Below the pieces are notes generated by a model. That model had not been told where the DNA came from. It saw only the letters and a list, made by a program, of their open reading frames with translations, and ran no database searches. A stretch of 41,738 nt of DNA, from contig JAFLSX010000003.1 of the NCBI GenBank assembly GCA_022510705.1, positions 46,262-87,999 on the forward strand, written 5' to 3'. The translations under genes were made by a program, and so were the position numbers. Numbering within the stretch: the first letter of the stretch is position 1; each line of letters opens with the position of its first letter. The DNA is from Lachnospiraceae bacterium. GTDB taxonomy: Bacteria > Bacillota > Clostridia > Lachnospirales > Lachnospiraceae. This document shows positions 14,844 through 22,765 of this stretch, piece after piece.

Positions 14844-16175
14844 ATGAAGGATTATTCAAAGGAAGATATCATAAAACTGGTAAAAGAGGAGGATGTGGAA
14901 TTCATCCGTCTTCAGTTTACCGATATATTCGGCAATTTAAAAAATATAGCCGTTACTGCCAGTCAGTTAGAGAAAGCCTTGGATAACAAGTGTATGGTTG
15001 ACGGCTCCTCCATAGAGGGCTTTGTGGGAATTGAGGATTCGGATATGTATTTGTATCCCGATTTTTCCACTTTTGAGATTTTTCCCTGGAGACCCCAGCA
15101 GGGAAAGGTTGCCAGAATGATCTGTGATGTACACCGGCCAAACGGGAAGCCTTTTGAGGGGGACCCCAGATATGTATTAAAACGTGCGATTGATGCGGCA
15201 AAGCAGATGGGGTATACATTCAATGTAGGACCGGAGTGTGAGTTCTTCCTGTTCCAGACAGATGAAAATGCCATGCCTACCACGATCACTTATGAACAGG
15301 CCGGTTATTTGGATATGGGGCCCGTGGACTTTGGGGAAAATGCCCGCAGGGATATGATCATGACTTTGGAGACCATGGGATTTGAAATTGAGACCTCCCA
15401 TCACGAGGCATCTCCCGCCCAGCATGAAATAGATTTCAAGTATGATGAGGCTCTGCATACCGCAGACAATATTATGACTTTTAAGCTGGCGGTCAAAACC
15501 ATTGCAAAAAAGCACGGATTACATGCTACTTTCATGCCAAAGCCCAAGCAGGGGGTCAGCGGTTCCGGCATGCACATCAATATGTCCCTGTTTAAAGGAG
15601 ATAAGAATATTTTCAGTGATACATCGGATGAGGGAGGATTAAGCAAGGAAGCATATTGGTTTATCGGCGGTCTGATGAAGCATGTAAAAGGCATGGCGGC
15701 CATTACCAATCCGCTAGTCAATTCTTACAAGAGACTGGTACCCGGCTATGAAGCACCGGTCTATGTGGCATGGAGCGCCAAGAGCAGAAGTCCCCTCATC
15801 CGGATTCCTGCGTCCTATGGAGATAGCACCCGTATCGAACTGCGCAGTCCTGACCCTTCCGCCAATCCCTACTTGACTCTGGCTCTCTGCTTGATGGCAG
15901 GGCTGGAGGGCATTAAGAATCAGATAGAGCCCCCGGCCAGCGTGGATGGCAATATTTTTGAAATGAAGGAAGACGAGAGAGCGGCGCTTGGCATTGCAGA
16001 GCTGCCAGGAACATTGATAGAAGCCATTGCGGAAATGGAAAAGGATCCTTTTGTGCAGGAAGTGCTGGGCAAGCATGTTTCTGAGCGTTATATTGCTTTT
16101 AAAAAGGCAGAGTGGCGCAGATACCGCTCTCAGGTTACGGATTGGGAAATCAATGAGTATTTAAACAGATTTTAA
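14844..16175 (+). CDS. glnA: Glutamine synthetase, type I
   Basis: This 443-residue enzyme makes glutamine from glutamate, ammonia and ATP. Visible landmarks are RLQFTDIFGNLKN at the N-terminus, VDGSSIEGF (the conserved D-G-S-S loop), FNVGPECEFFLF (metal-binding Glu), HHEASPAQHEIDFKY, the ATP-binding KPKQGVSGSGMHIN, and NPYLTLALCLMAG. The length of about 443 places it with the shorter Firmicutes-type GSI-alpha enzymes. These are controlled by feedback and by protein partners, not by adenylylation. The start is either ATG 14844 (AAAGGA 12 bases upstream) or GTG 14835 (AAAGG 4 bases upstream). The ATG gives the usual family N-terminus. Expression appears to be controlled by the leader terminator and probably by the ANTAR protein encoded 51 bases downstream. 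Confidence 0.95.
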   Translation: MKDYSKEDIIKLVKEEDVEFIRLQFTDIFGNLKNIAVTASQLEKALDNKCMVDGSSIEGFVGIEDSDMYLYPDFSTFEIFPWRPQQGKVARMICDVHRPNGKPFEGDPRYVLKRAIDAAKQMGYTFNVGPECEFFLFQTDENAMPTTITYEQAGYLDMGPVDFGENARRDMIMTLETMGFEIETSHHEASPAQHEIDFKYDEALHTADNIMTFKLAVKTIAKKHGLHATFMPKPKQGVSGSGMHINMSLFKGDKNIFSDTSDEGGLSKEAYWFIGGLMKHVKGMAAITNPLVNSYKRLVPGYEAPVYVAWSAKSRSPLIRIPASYGDSTRIELRSPDPSANPYLTLALCLMAGLEGIKNQIEPPASVDGNIFEMKEDERAALGIAELPGTLIEAIAEMEKDPFVQEVLGKHVSERYIAFKKAEWRRYRSQVTDWEINEYLNRF

Positions 16176-16226
16176 AGTATACCTTCTATAAAGACCAGAG
16201 AAATCCGGAAAGAAGGAGGTGTACGT

Positions 16227-16778
16227 GTGACAAATATTATTGTCGTTTTTCCTAAGATCGATGACGCAAAAAGTATTAAGAACCTGTTGGTGAGAAACGG
16301 CTTCCATGTTGTGGGAGTATGCACGACCGGTACACAGGCAATCAGCCAGGCAGATGGATTAAACGGCGGTATTGTAATATGCAGCTATAAGATGGTAGAT
16401 ATGCTGTATTCCCAGTTGCACGAAGACTTACCCCCTGGATTTGAGATGCTATTGCTGGCATCCCGGCAATACTTGAATGAATGTCAGAATCATGATATCA
16501 TATGTTTGTCGATGCCGCTTAAGGTACAGGAATTACTCAGTACTGTGGGCATGATGACGGAGAATATGGAACGCCGCAAGAGAAAGCAGCGTTTACAGCC
16601 CAAGGAGCGGAATCAAGAGGAGAAAGACCTCATCAAGGAAGCGAAGGGCCTGTTAATGGAACGGAATCATATGACGGAGGAGGAAGCTCACCGTTATATT
16701 CAGAAAAACAGCATGGATTCCGGTACCAATATGGTGGAAACCGCACAGATGATATTGTCAATGATGAAGATGTCATAG
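16227..16778 (+). CDS. ANTAR-domain RNA-binding antiterminator with degenerate receiver domain
   Basis: This is a 183-residue protein. Residues 1-110 have the receiver (CheY-like) fold pattern: TNIIVVFPKIDDAKSIKNLL, then GIVICSYKM, then DIICLSMPLKVQEL. The usual phospho-acceptor Asp is replaced by Ser53 and the conserved Lys before Pro is Met, so phosphorylation is unlikely. Residues 125-180 match the ANTAR RNA-binding domain: LIKEAKGLLMERNHMTEEEAHRYIQ and METAQMIL-like ends. ANTAR proteins bind nascent RNA and prevent intrinsic termination. Genes of this type next to clostridial glnA have been called glnR or nitR. The start is GTG with AAGGAGGT 6 bases upstream, a strong site. Its position after glnA and the glnA leader terminator point to autogenous nitrogen control. 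Confidence 0.88.
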   Translation: MTNIIVVFPKIDDAKSIKNLLVRNGFHVVGVCTTGTQAISQADGLNGGIVICSYKMVDMLYSQLHEDLPPGFEMLLLASRQYLNECQNHDIICLSMPLKVQELLSTVGMMTENMERRKRKQRLQPKERNQEEKDLIKEAKGLLMERNHMTEEEAHRYIQKNSMDSGTNMVETAQMILSMMKMS

Positions 16779-16793
16779 AAAGGGGAATGGCGG

Positions 16794-17633
16794 ATGAAGT
16801 TTACCAAGATGCAGGGATGCGGCAATGACTACATATATGTGGACGGCAGCAGGGAGCAGATCAAGGCAGAGGATAAGCCGGAAATTGTAAGAGCCTTAAG
16901 CGACAGGCATTTCGGAATCGGCGGAGACGGCGTAATATTTATCAATCCCGCTACAGAAGCTGATTTTGAAATGGAAATGTACAATGCGGACGGCAGCCGC
17001 TCCGAAATGTGCGGCAACGGAATTCGCTGTGTGGCAAAATATGTCTATGACAAAGGTCTGACAAATAAACAGCAGCTGCGTATTGTCAGCGCCGGAAAAG
17101 TAAAGGAACTGCAGCTTACCGTAGAAGACGGGAAGGTTATATTGATAAAGGTAAATATGGGGGCGCCGGAGCTTACTCCAGAGAAAATTCCGGTATCGGT
17201 GTTGGGAGAAAGCGCTATAGATACGCCCATTGAAGTACAGGGAGTTACCTATCGCATGAGCTGTGTGTCCATGGGAAATCCCCATGCAGTAGTTTTTTTA
17301 GAGGATGTGGAGGGGCTGGATATTGAAAAAATCGGACCGGCCTTTGAAAACCATCCCTGCTTTCCCAACCGTGTGAATACGGAGTTTGTCAAGGTTCTGA
17401 GCAGAAATACCGTGCGCATGCGCGTATGGGAGAGGGGAACGGGGGAGACCCTGGCCTGCGGCACAGGTGCCTGTGCAACGGCGGTGGCATGCATCTTAAA
17501 TGGATTGACCGAGGAGCGGGTGAAGGTGCAGCTCACCGGCGGCGACTTGGAAATTTACTGGGACAGGGAGGCAAATCTAGTCTACATGACGGGACCTGCC
17601 ACCCATGTATTTGACGGGGAGATAGAACTATGA
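16794..17633 (+). CDS. dapF: Diaminopimelate epimerase
   Basis: This 279-residue enzyme interconverts LL- and meso-diaminopimelate for lysine and peptidoglycan synthesis. It begins MKFTKMQGCGNDYIYVDG, with HFGIGGDGVIFI following. The two active-site cysteines are present: Cys73 in SEMCGNGIRC and Cys222 in ETLACGTGACATA. The segment NPHAVVFLEDVE is also typical. The length is normal. It lies 15 bases after the ANTAR gene, so it may share the glnA transcript. The ATGA overlap with the next gene implies coupling. Confidence 0.96.
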   Translation: MKFTKMQGCGNDYIYVDGSREQIKAEDKPEIVRALSDRHFGIGGDGVIFINPATEADFEMEMYNADGSRSEMCGNGIRCVAKYVYDKGLTNKQQLRIVSAGKVKELQLTVEDGKVILIKVNMGAPELTPEKIPVSVLGESAIDTPIEVQGVTYRMSCVSMGNPHAVVFLEDVEGLDIEKIGPAFENHPCFPNRVNTEFVKVLSRNTVRMRVWERGTGETLACGTGACATAVACILNGLTEERVKVQLTGGDLEIYWDREANLVYMTGPATHVFDGEIEL

Positions 17634-18187
17634 CGTTTACAACAACGAGGGCAGTCAGTATGGGAGGACTCAAAACAAAAGAAAATCTGGCGGAACGGAT
17701 TTTGGGTATGATTTTTTCCATACTCGGCACCATATTTCTTGTAGTGGCTTTGATCACAGCAGTTGTGATCTTGCCGAACTTTACGGGGACGGAAAGTGAG
17801 GAACTTTATATTTTGCCCATAGTGTTCGGCAGTGCAGGAGCTCCTTTTCTTTTGGTGGGAATCGGCTTTTTGATCTTTGTAGGGATAAAGAACAAAAAGA
17901 AAAAGGAACTGATGCAAAACGGAAACCTGATCCATGCTATGGTGACGGGTGGCAGTGAGGTATTAAATGTTGAGGTAAACGGGCGGCATCCGTGGAAGCT
18001 GGAGTGCCGATACGAGGATCCTTTCAGTGGGGATATCTATTTATACAGCAGCCGCAGTATATTTGTGGATCCCTATCTCTACATTGGACAGCAGATAGCG
18101 GTCTATGTGGACCGGAATGATCCCTCAAAATACTATGTGGATATACAGAGTCTGCAGCAGCAGGAGAATGTGCACGATTTTAGGTGA
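17630..18187 (+). CDS. DUF3592-like membrane protein
   Basis: This is a 185-residue protein with two predicted membrane helices near residues 24-47 (MIFSILGTIFLVVALITAVVI) and 62-85 (VFGSAGAPFLLVGIGFLIFV). A basic KNKKKKEL stretch follows, then a soluble beta-rich C-terminal domain with WKLECRYEDPFSGDIYLYSS and IAVYVDRNDPSKYYVDI. This two-helix plus beta-domain layout, with the VDxxNPxKYYVD ending, matches DUF3592-type proteins of unknown function. The ATG overlaps the dapF stop (ATGA), and GGGGAG lies 8 bases upstream, so I keep this start. An internal ATG at 17660 is a less likely alternative. Confidence 0.72.
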   Translation: MTFTTTRAVSMGGLKTKENLAERILGMIFSILGTIFLVVALITAVVILPNFTGTESEELYILPIVFGSAGAPFLLVGIGFLIFVGIKNKKKKELMQNGNLIHAMVTGGSEVLNVEVNGRHPWKLECRYEDPFSGDIYLYSSRSIFVDPYLYIGQQIAVYVDRNDPSKYYVDIQSLQQQENVHDFR

Positions 18188-18211
18188 TGAATATATAAGG
18201 GGGATGATAGG

Positions 18212-18414
18212 ATGAGAAAGCATATTGAGATTTAGGGTCTCGGTCTGCTGCTCTTGCTCTTTGCATCCGCATGCAAAAGGGCAAGGAAATGCTTCCATTA
18301 GAGGAAGAGATGAAGTCAGCCCTCGGCACTATTCCTGGTGTGCAGGAAGGTCTGCTCCGTTATGATAAGGACGGAATGTGGATGACAGAACTATTAAAAT
18401 ATCCGGAAGAATAG
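18212..18414 (+). pseudogene. Decayed small lipoprotein gene (nonsense plus frameshift)
   Basis: After an AAGGGGG site, ATG at 18212 reads MRKHIEI and then TAG. Reading through the stop continues GLGLLLLLFASAC, an obvious lipoprotein signal with the lipobox Cys at 18272-18274. Just after that Cys, at a run of four A, the frame must shift to continue. The other frame, open from 18271 to the TAG at 18412, reads EMLPLEEEMKSALGT, then VQEGLLRYDKDGMW, and ends ELLKYPEE. A one-base loss near 18275-18278 would explain the shift. Two sequencing errors are possible, but the simplest view is a broken gene for a lipoprotein of about 66 residues. Confidence 0.6.
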
Positions 18415-18479
18415 GATATAGTTTTTAATACAGGAAAATGGAAACACGAAGTTTGTCGAAAAAACGCGATGAGGTAAGT

Positions 18480-18507
18480 TTGAAAAAAATTACAAAGATG
18501 GTATAAT
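18480..18507 (+). promoter_or_regulatory. Promoter for the small secreted protein gene
   Basis: The -35 TTGAAA (18480-18485) and -10 TATAAT (18502-18507) have a 16-base spacer. The predicted start near 18514 coincides with the first base of a hairpin, so the transcript would begin with a stem. Confidence 0.62.
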
Positions 18508-18513
18508 AAAGAC

Positions 18514-18540
18514 AAGCGAACTGTAAAATGCGGTTCGCTT
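18514..18540 (+). other. 5'-end stem-loop of the secreted protein mRNA
   Basis: AAGCGAAC (18514-18521) pairs with GTTCGCTT (18533-18540) around an 11-base loop. No T run follows, so it is probably a transcript-stabilising 5' hairpin. The leader then runs about 60 bases to AAAGGAGG. Apart from this, the promoter and the pseudogene, I see nothing in the 18188-18618 gap. Confidence 0.5.
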
Positions 18541-18618
18541 ATCATATAGGGGAGTCCTGAGTTTAAGTTGACAGCAGCCAAGGACAAAAATGTGTAAAGT
18601 TAAAAGGAGGAATCAGCA

Positions 18619-19014
18619 ATGAAAGTATTTAAAAGAGTATCCATGTTAATCTGTGTAGTCAGTGTATTAACGCTATTTTCTATGACCGTGATGGCGGCTA
18701 ATTTTCCCATTTTGGCTTATAATGTCAAAAAGAATACATTTGATTATACCAGTTATACTAATCCTACAAGTCAGTCTCCCTACAACGTGAAAGTAAGTAC
18801 ACGTCCGGACTCTGTAAATGGGCTTGCAGAGGTAAAAATCAGTACAATTGACGATTTTAGTAACGATAATAGTAGAATTGGCTATCAGGCATTCCCCGGG
18901 GGCTTTGATGTACCAGCAATAGAGTTTGTGTTGCCTGCTGGAAAAACATATTACGCCTTTGTATATACTAATCTTGATTTTTATGTTTCTGGTATTCTAA
19001 ATGCAACTTATTGA
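18619..19014 (+). CDS. Small secreted protein of unknown function
   Basis: This is a 131-residue protein with a clear Sec signal peptide: MKVFKRVSMLIC, a hydrophobic core, and a likely cleavage after VMAA or MAA near residue 27. The mature part of about 105 residues has no cysteine. It is rich in Tyr, Asn, Thr and Ser and alternates like beta strands, ending FVLPAGKTYYAFVYTN, then LDFYVSG. I recognise no family with confidence. The ending has a faint likeness to secreted beta-sandwich modules. A strong AAAAGGAGG lies 8 bases before the ATG, and the gene has its own promoter and a terminator hairpin. High expression is likely. The ABC transporter genes downstream may be unrelated or may export or sense it. 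Confidence 0.72.
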   Translation: MKVFKRVSMLICVVSVLTLFSMTVMAANFPILAYNVKKNTFDYTSYTNPTSQSPYNVKVSTRPDSVNGLAEVKISTIDDFSNDNSRIGYQAFPGGFDVPAIEFVLPAGKTYYAFVYTNLDFYVSGILNATY

Positions 19015-19025
19015 GGAAAGGCTAG

Positions 19026-19049
19026 AGGGCTGTCTAAGGACAGCCCTTT
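19026..19049 (+). terminator. Terminator hairpin after the secreted protein gene
   Basis: AGGGCTGTC (19026-19034) pairs perfectly with GACAGCCCT (19039-19047) around a 4-base loop. Only TT and a G follow, so termination may be partial and the ABC transporter genes could be reached by read-through. Confidence 0.65.
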
Positions 19050-19069
19050 GACTATATGGAGAAAAGCCT

Positions 19070-21976
19070 ATGAAAACACTGCTCTTTATCAGTAAGAAAT
19101 ATTGGATGGGTAATAAGAAACTGCTATTGCAGCTGTGCACGGTGATCATTCTGGCGACGGCTGCTCTTTTTTGTGCCTGTCTCTACGGTCGCAGTAGTCT
19201 TCTGGCAGAGTTGGAGGAATGGCTCAATCGCGATGGTGACCATGACATATCGATCGCCTATCCGAACGAGGAAATTGCCGCCTATTTGGAAGCGGACGAG
19301 CGCTTTTCCCAAACCGCAAAGGTATACCGGGTCGGCAGCATGGGTCCTGCGGGAGAAGGGATTGTTTCCGTGGATGTGGGATATTTGGAAAATGAACTGG
19401 CCACAGATATGTTCCATCTGCCCCTGCTGGAGGGGAGGTATCCCGAGCAACCAGGGGAGTTATGTGTTGACCAGAAGACTCTACAGAGCTGGGGATATGC
19501 AGCTAGGGCGGGACAGAGCATCACACTCTCTATATATGATAAAAATGGCAGATATCTGGAAGAAAGAGAATATCTGCTTACTGGTATTTTAGAGATTACC
19601 GGAAATAATGGGTACTATGATTACACATACCGCATGCATTATATCAATGGTCGGTACGGGCTTGAAAGTGCAACACCGCCACTGCTATATCTCTCGAAAG
19701 AAGAGGGAGAGGAACTTGCGGATGCAGGCGGATCGGATTTCATCTTTCTTGGGAATATTGACTATACCGGTGATTATGATGAATCTGATATAAAAATAGA
19801 ACTGGTTAATAAATTTGGGGGTAAAATATATCTAACCTCATCTGTCGGGGGACCGCGCAGCGTGACTGCTCTCCATATTACAACATGGGACAGTTATCGA
19901 CCAAATGGCGGTATTCGCCCTGGTTTTTCTCAATATGAAAGCGCCATTACAAGCGGAGAGTATCTCACCAGAAACTTTTATAACGCCTTTCTGATTCCCT
20001 GCTTTACCGTTCTGCTTATACTGCTCATGGTTTGTTCCGTATACTCCGTACTCCATTTGACGCTTCAGAAGCGCAGCAGACAGCTTGGCATTTTGCGCAG
20101 CGTAGGTATGAGTATGGGACAGGTAATTGCCATGTTGCTTTTAGAAACCGGCATTCTTCTGGGATCCTGTATTGGAATAGGATATCTGCTCGGTGCAGGG
20201 ATTTATGAGATTAGCTTAAAGCTGCAGGAGATTTTGTTCGGACAGAAGGTTTTAGATGCGTTATTTCTTAATGAGTTCTGGGGCAGGTATATCCGGATGG
20301 TAACATTCAGCCCTGCTAAGCTGCCCTGGATGGTGGTAGGTCTAACGGTAGTAGCGGTTTTGACATTTTATTTTAGTAATCATATAAGCGAAAATCCGCT
20401 GACAATGATTCAAAAGGAGCGGTCGAAGAGAAAAAAAAGAAAGTATGCCCATTCCATAGGGGCTTCCTTGATGGAAGGCAGGCATATAGGACTGGTGCTG
20501 CTTTTGACCATTGTGGTAGAAGCCGTCAGCTTCGGTTATTTCAGCTGTCGATACCAGGCTGAAAAGGAAGCGGATTCGTATCAAGACCTTTTGTGGCAGA
20601 TCGGTGTGGACAATTATGAATATGCTGCTTCCATGAGTGTTTCTGGTACCATGTTTGGCTATGAACAGATGATGCACGAAAGCGGACTGGATGCCGAGCA
20701 GGTGAAGACTTTGGTTAACGATGAAGCGGTAGAGGAATATGTACTGTATGCCATCAATGCATCTTCAAAGCTGGTCTATGAGCCGGGGGGAGAAAAAGAT
20801 GAGTTCCTTTCCGAAGGTTCAAATGCCTACCGAGCGGTTGAAGGAAGCGATAATAATGCCTACTGGTCGGAGCGGACCCGCCTGAATTGGTTTTACAGAG
20901 GATTTCCCGATCCTGCGGGGATTTATCAAGTGCCCACATTGGGACTTGCGGAAGAAAATATTTCACTGCTCACACCCTATGTGGTGGAGGGGGAACTTCA
21001 CCCCGATAAAATCGCTTCCGGAGAAGAAGTAATCTTTCTTGCAAAAGAGAATAGTGTATGTGATTATTTTTCTGTGGGTGAGATTCTGCCCATGGCGGAT
21101 GTGGTGTTCGGACCGGAGATAGACGAAAGCGAGGAAGTTGTACAGAGTATAGTACCGAAGGGGATGGAACCGGCCACCTATGTGGAGGGTGTCCCTCTTT
21201 ACGTTGTGGGAGAGAGACTGGACTTTCCGGTTCGCATTGGCGCTATCGCAGTGTTGGATGAAGAAGGGCAGGAACTGTTTTACAGTTATCTGCCTGTGCC
21301 GGATAGCGGTGTGCGCATTGTGACGACATTAGAGACCATGAAGGGATTTGGTCTGCCGGACCATAATTATACCAATCTCTATATCAATCTAAAACCCGAT
21401 GCGGACCGATTAATCTTTGAGAACAAATGGTATTCTCTGATCACTAGCTCCAGAGATATGACGGGCTATTGTCTGCCAGATATTCGAGCAAGTTTTGATT
21501 CCGCCACGCGCGCTTCCATGATGATCTTTTACTGCCTGTTTATACTGTTGGCTGTCATTGGGGCAATCAGCGTTTATAATCTGATAACGGTGATTCTCTA
21601 CAATGCGCAAAAAAAGATAGCAATTGTGAGGGCGGTGGGAGGAACTGGAGGAATCATCAGCCGGATGATTTTGGGAAAAGTGGTTTGGTATCCGCTGATC
21701 GCCGGCATTTTCGGAGCATTCTTTATATATGGATATACGGGAATTTCATGGTATGCCCAAAGTCTAATAAATGATAGCCAGTTGTTGATAGTGGATAACC
21801 AATATCCGGATGACTGGTACTGGCTTTTTCCCATACAGAATTTTTGGAACTATGCGCTCCACCGATTTCTGATCGGAATCGTTGTGCTCATATTGGCGCT
21901 CTTATTGTTTTTTACAGTAAAGCAGCTGCGCACTCTGCTGCGTCAGGGTATTCCAGAAGAACTGGAAAGGGAATAA
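19070..21976 (+). CDS. FtsX/MacB-type ABC transporter permease with two FtsX domains
   Basis: This is a 968-residue membrane protein. A first helix (CTVIILATAALFCACLYG) is followed by an outside domain of about 265 residues. Next comes an FtsX domain of about three helices (ending near residue 450), including RSRQLGILRSVGMSMGQVIAM. A further helix near residue 475 (LVLLLTIVVEAVSFGYF) precedes a second outside domain of about 320 residues. A second FtsX domain follows, with the parallel KKIAIVRAVGGTGGIISRM and two final helices. This duplicated layout is that of type VII (MacB-like/LolE-like) ABC permeases, which use mechanotransmission rather than classic translocation. They serve in lipoprotein handling, peptide efflux or antimicrobial-peptide resistance. 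The cognate ATPase follows 12 bases downstream. The substrate is unknown. Confidence 0.87.
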   Translation: MKTLLFISKKYWMGNKKLLLQLCTVIILATAALFCACLYGRSSLLAELEEWLNRDGDHDISIAYPNEEIAAYLEADERFSQTAKVYRVGSMGPAGEGIVSVDVGYLENELATDMFHLPLLEGRYPEQPGELCVDQKTLQSWGYAARAGQSITLSIYDKNGRYLEEREYLLTGILEITGNNGYYDYTYRMHYINGRYGLESATPPLLYLSKEEGEELADAGGSDFIFLGNIDYTGDYDESDIKIELVNKFGGKIYLTSSVGGPRSVTALHITTWDSYRPNGGIRPGFSQYESAITSGEYLTRNFYNAFLIPCFTVLLILLMVCSVYSVLHLTLQKRSRQLGILRSVGMSMGQVIAMLLLETGILLGSCIGIGYLLGAGIYEISLKLQEILFGQKVLDALFLNEFWGRYIRMVTFSPAKLPWMVVGLTVVAVLTFYFSNHISENPLTMIQKERSKRKKRKYAHSIGASLMEGRHIGLVLLLTIVVEAVSFGYFSCRYQAEKEADSYQDLLWQIGVDNYEYAASMSVSGTMFGYEQMMHESGLDAEQVKTLVNDEAVEEYVLYAINASSKLVYEPGGEKDEFLSEGSNAYRAVEGSDNNAYWSERTRLNWFYRGFPDPAGIYQVPTLGLAEENISLLTPYVVEGELHPDKIASGEEVIFLAKENSVCDYFSVGEILPMADVVFGPEIDESEEVVQSIVPKGMEPATYVEGVPLYVVGERLDFPVRIGAIAVLDEEGQELFYSYLPVPDSGVRIVTTLETMKGFGLPDHNYTNLYINLKPDADRLIFENKWYSLITSSRDMTGYCLPDIRASFDSATRASMMIFYCLFILLAVIGAISVYNLITVILYNAQKKIAIVRAVGGTGGIISRMILGKVVWYPLIAGIFGAFFIYGYTGISWYAQSLINDSQLLIVDNQYPDDWYWLFPIQNFWNYALHRFLIGIVVLILALLLFFTVKQLRTLLRQGIPEELERE

Positions 21977-21988
21977 GGAGGATGGGAA

Positions 21989-22663
21989 ATGTTATTGAAA
22001 GCGGAGAATGTAACAAAGAGATATGGTAACAAAGACAATACAGTGTTTGCGGTCAGGGAGCTTTCTTTGGAGTTTCAAGAAGGGGAGTTGGCTGCCATTA
22101 CCGGAAAATCCGGAAGTGGAAAAACCACACTTCTGCATATGCTGGGCGGATTGCTGCCGCCAACCGAAGGCAGGATTCTTTTTAAAGAACAGGATTTATA
22201 TTCCTTAAAAGATAAAGAACTGGCTGCCATCAGGCGGAACCACATCTGCGTGATTTTTCAGTCCTTCCATCTGCTGCCGGATTTGACTGCGGAAGAAAAT
22301 ATTCTTCTGCCTTCTAGATTAGACGGCAGAAAGCCGGACAGGGAATGGTTTGGAGAATTAGCGGAAACATTGGAGCTTTCCGACCGTCTTTCCCATCTTC
22401 CGGGAGAACTAAGCGGCGGACAGCAGCAGCGTGTATCCATTGCCAGAGCCATGATGAGCCGCCCGCAGGTCTTGCTCTGCGACGAACCGACCGGTAATCT
22501 GGATGCCAAATCGGGAGAAGAGGTGATTGATCTGCTGACCCGCATCAATAAAGAGTTTCGGACAGCAGTGCTTGTGGTAACCCACGATAGTGGAATTGCG
22601 GCCAGAATGCCTCGGATGATTGAACTGGCGGACGGTTCCGTAAAGGCTGTACAGAAAAAATAG
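21989..22663 (+). CDS. ABC transporter ATPase of the MacB/LolD type
   Basis: This 224-residue ATPase is the partner of the permease just upstream. Walker A is GKSGSGKTTLLHML, the Q-loop is IFQSFHLLPDLTAEEN, the signature is LSGGQQQRVSIARAM, Walker B is VLLCDEPTGNLDAKSG and the H-loop is VVTHDSG. The DEPTGNLD sequence and the length are characteristic of the LolD/MacB/FtsE branch. All catalytic residues are intact. AAGGAGGA lies 9 bases upstream of the ATG. A terminator follows after about 27 bases. Confidence 0.95.
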   Translation: MLLKAENVTKRYGNKDNTVFAVRELSLEFQEGELAAITGKSGSGKTTLLHMLGGLLPPTEGRILFKEQDLYSLKDKELAAIRRNHICVIFQSFHLLPDLTAEENILLPSRLDGRKPDREWFGELAETLELSDRLSHLPGELSGGQQQRVSIARAMMSRPQVLLCDEPTGNLDAKSGEEVIDLLTRINKEFRTAVLVVTHDSGIAARMPRMIELADGSVKAVQKK

Positions 22664-22689
22664 AATATAGTTTTCAATATGGGTAAAAT

Positions 22690-22733
22690 ATGCTATGATA
22701 AACACTTGACGGAGTCTTTATCATAGCATTTTT
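22690..22733 (+). terminator. Terminator after the MacB-type transporter genes
   Basis: A perfect 13-bp A/T-rich stem, ATGCTATGATAAA (22690-22702) with TTTATCATAGCAT (22717-22729), has a 14-base loop and is followed by TTTT (22730-22733). The long loop makes it weaker than the other terminators here. The stem is symmetric, so it might also act in the other direction. Confidence 0.75.
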
Positions 22734-22765
22734 CGTCTGGTTTTGACGGCTGAAAGGAACATAAC

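Noticed and set aside
14771..14986. Possible leader peptide starting at the ATG inside the glnA -10 region
   Set aside because: The ATG overlaps the -10 box, so it would not be transcribed, and the frame runs into glnA without a ribosome binding site.
18571..18605. TTGACA-like -35 at 18566-18571 as a second promoter of the secreted protein gene
   Set aside because: At the right spacing the -10 is only TGTGTA, and transcription would begin inside the ribosome binding site.
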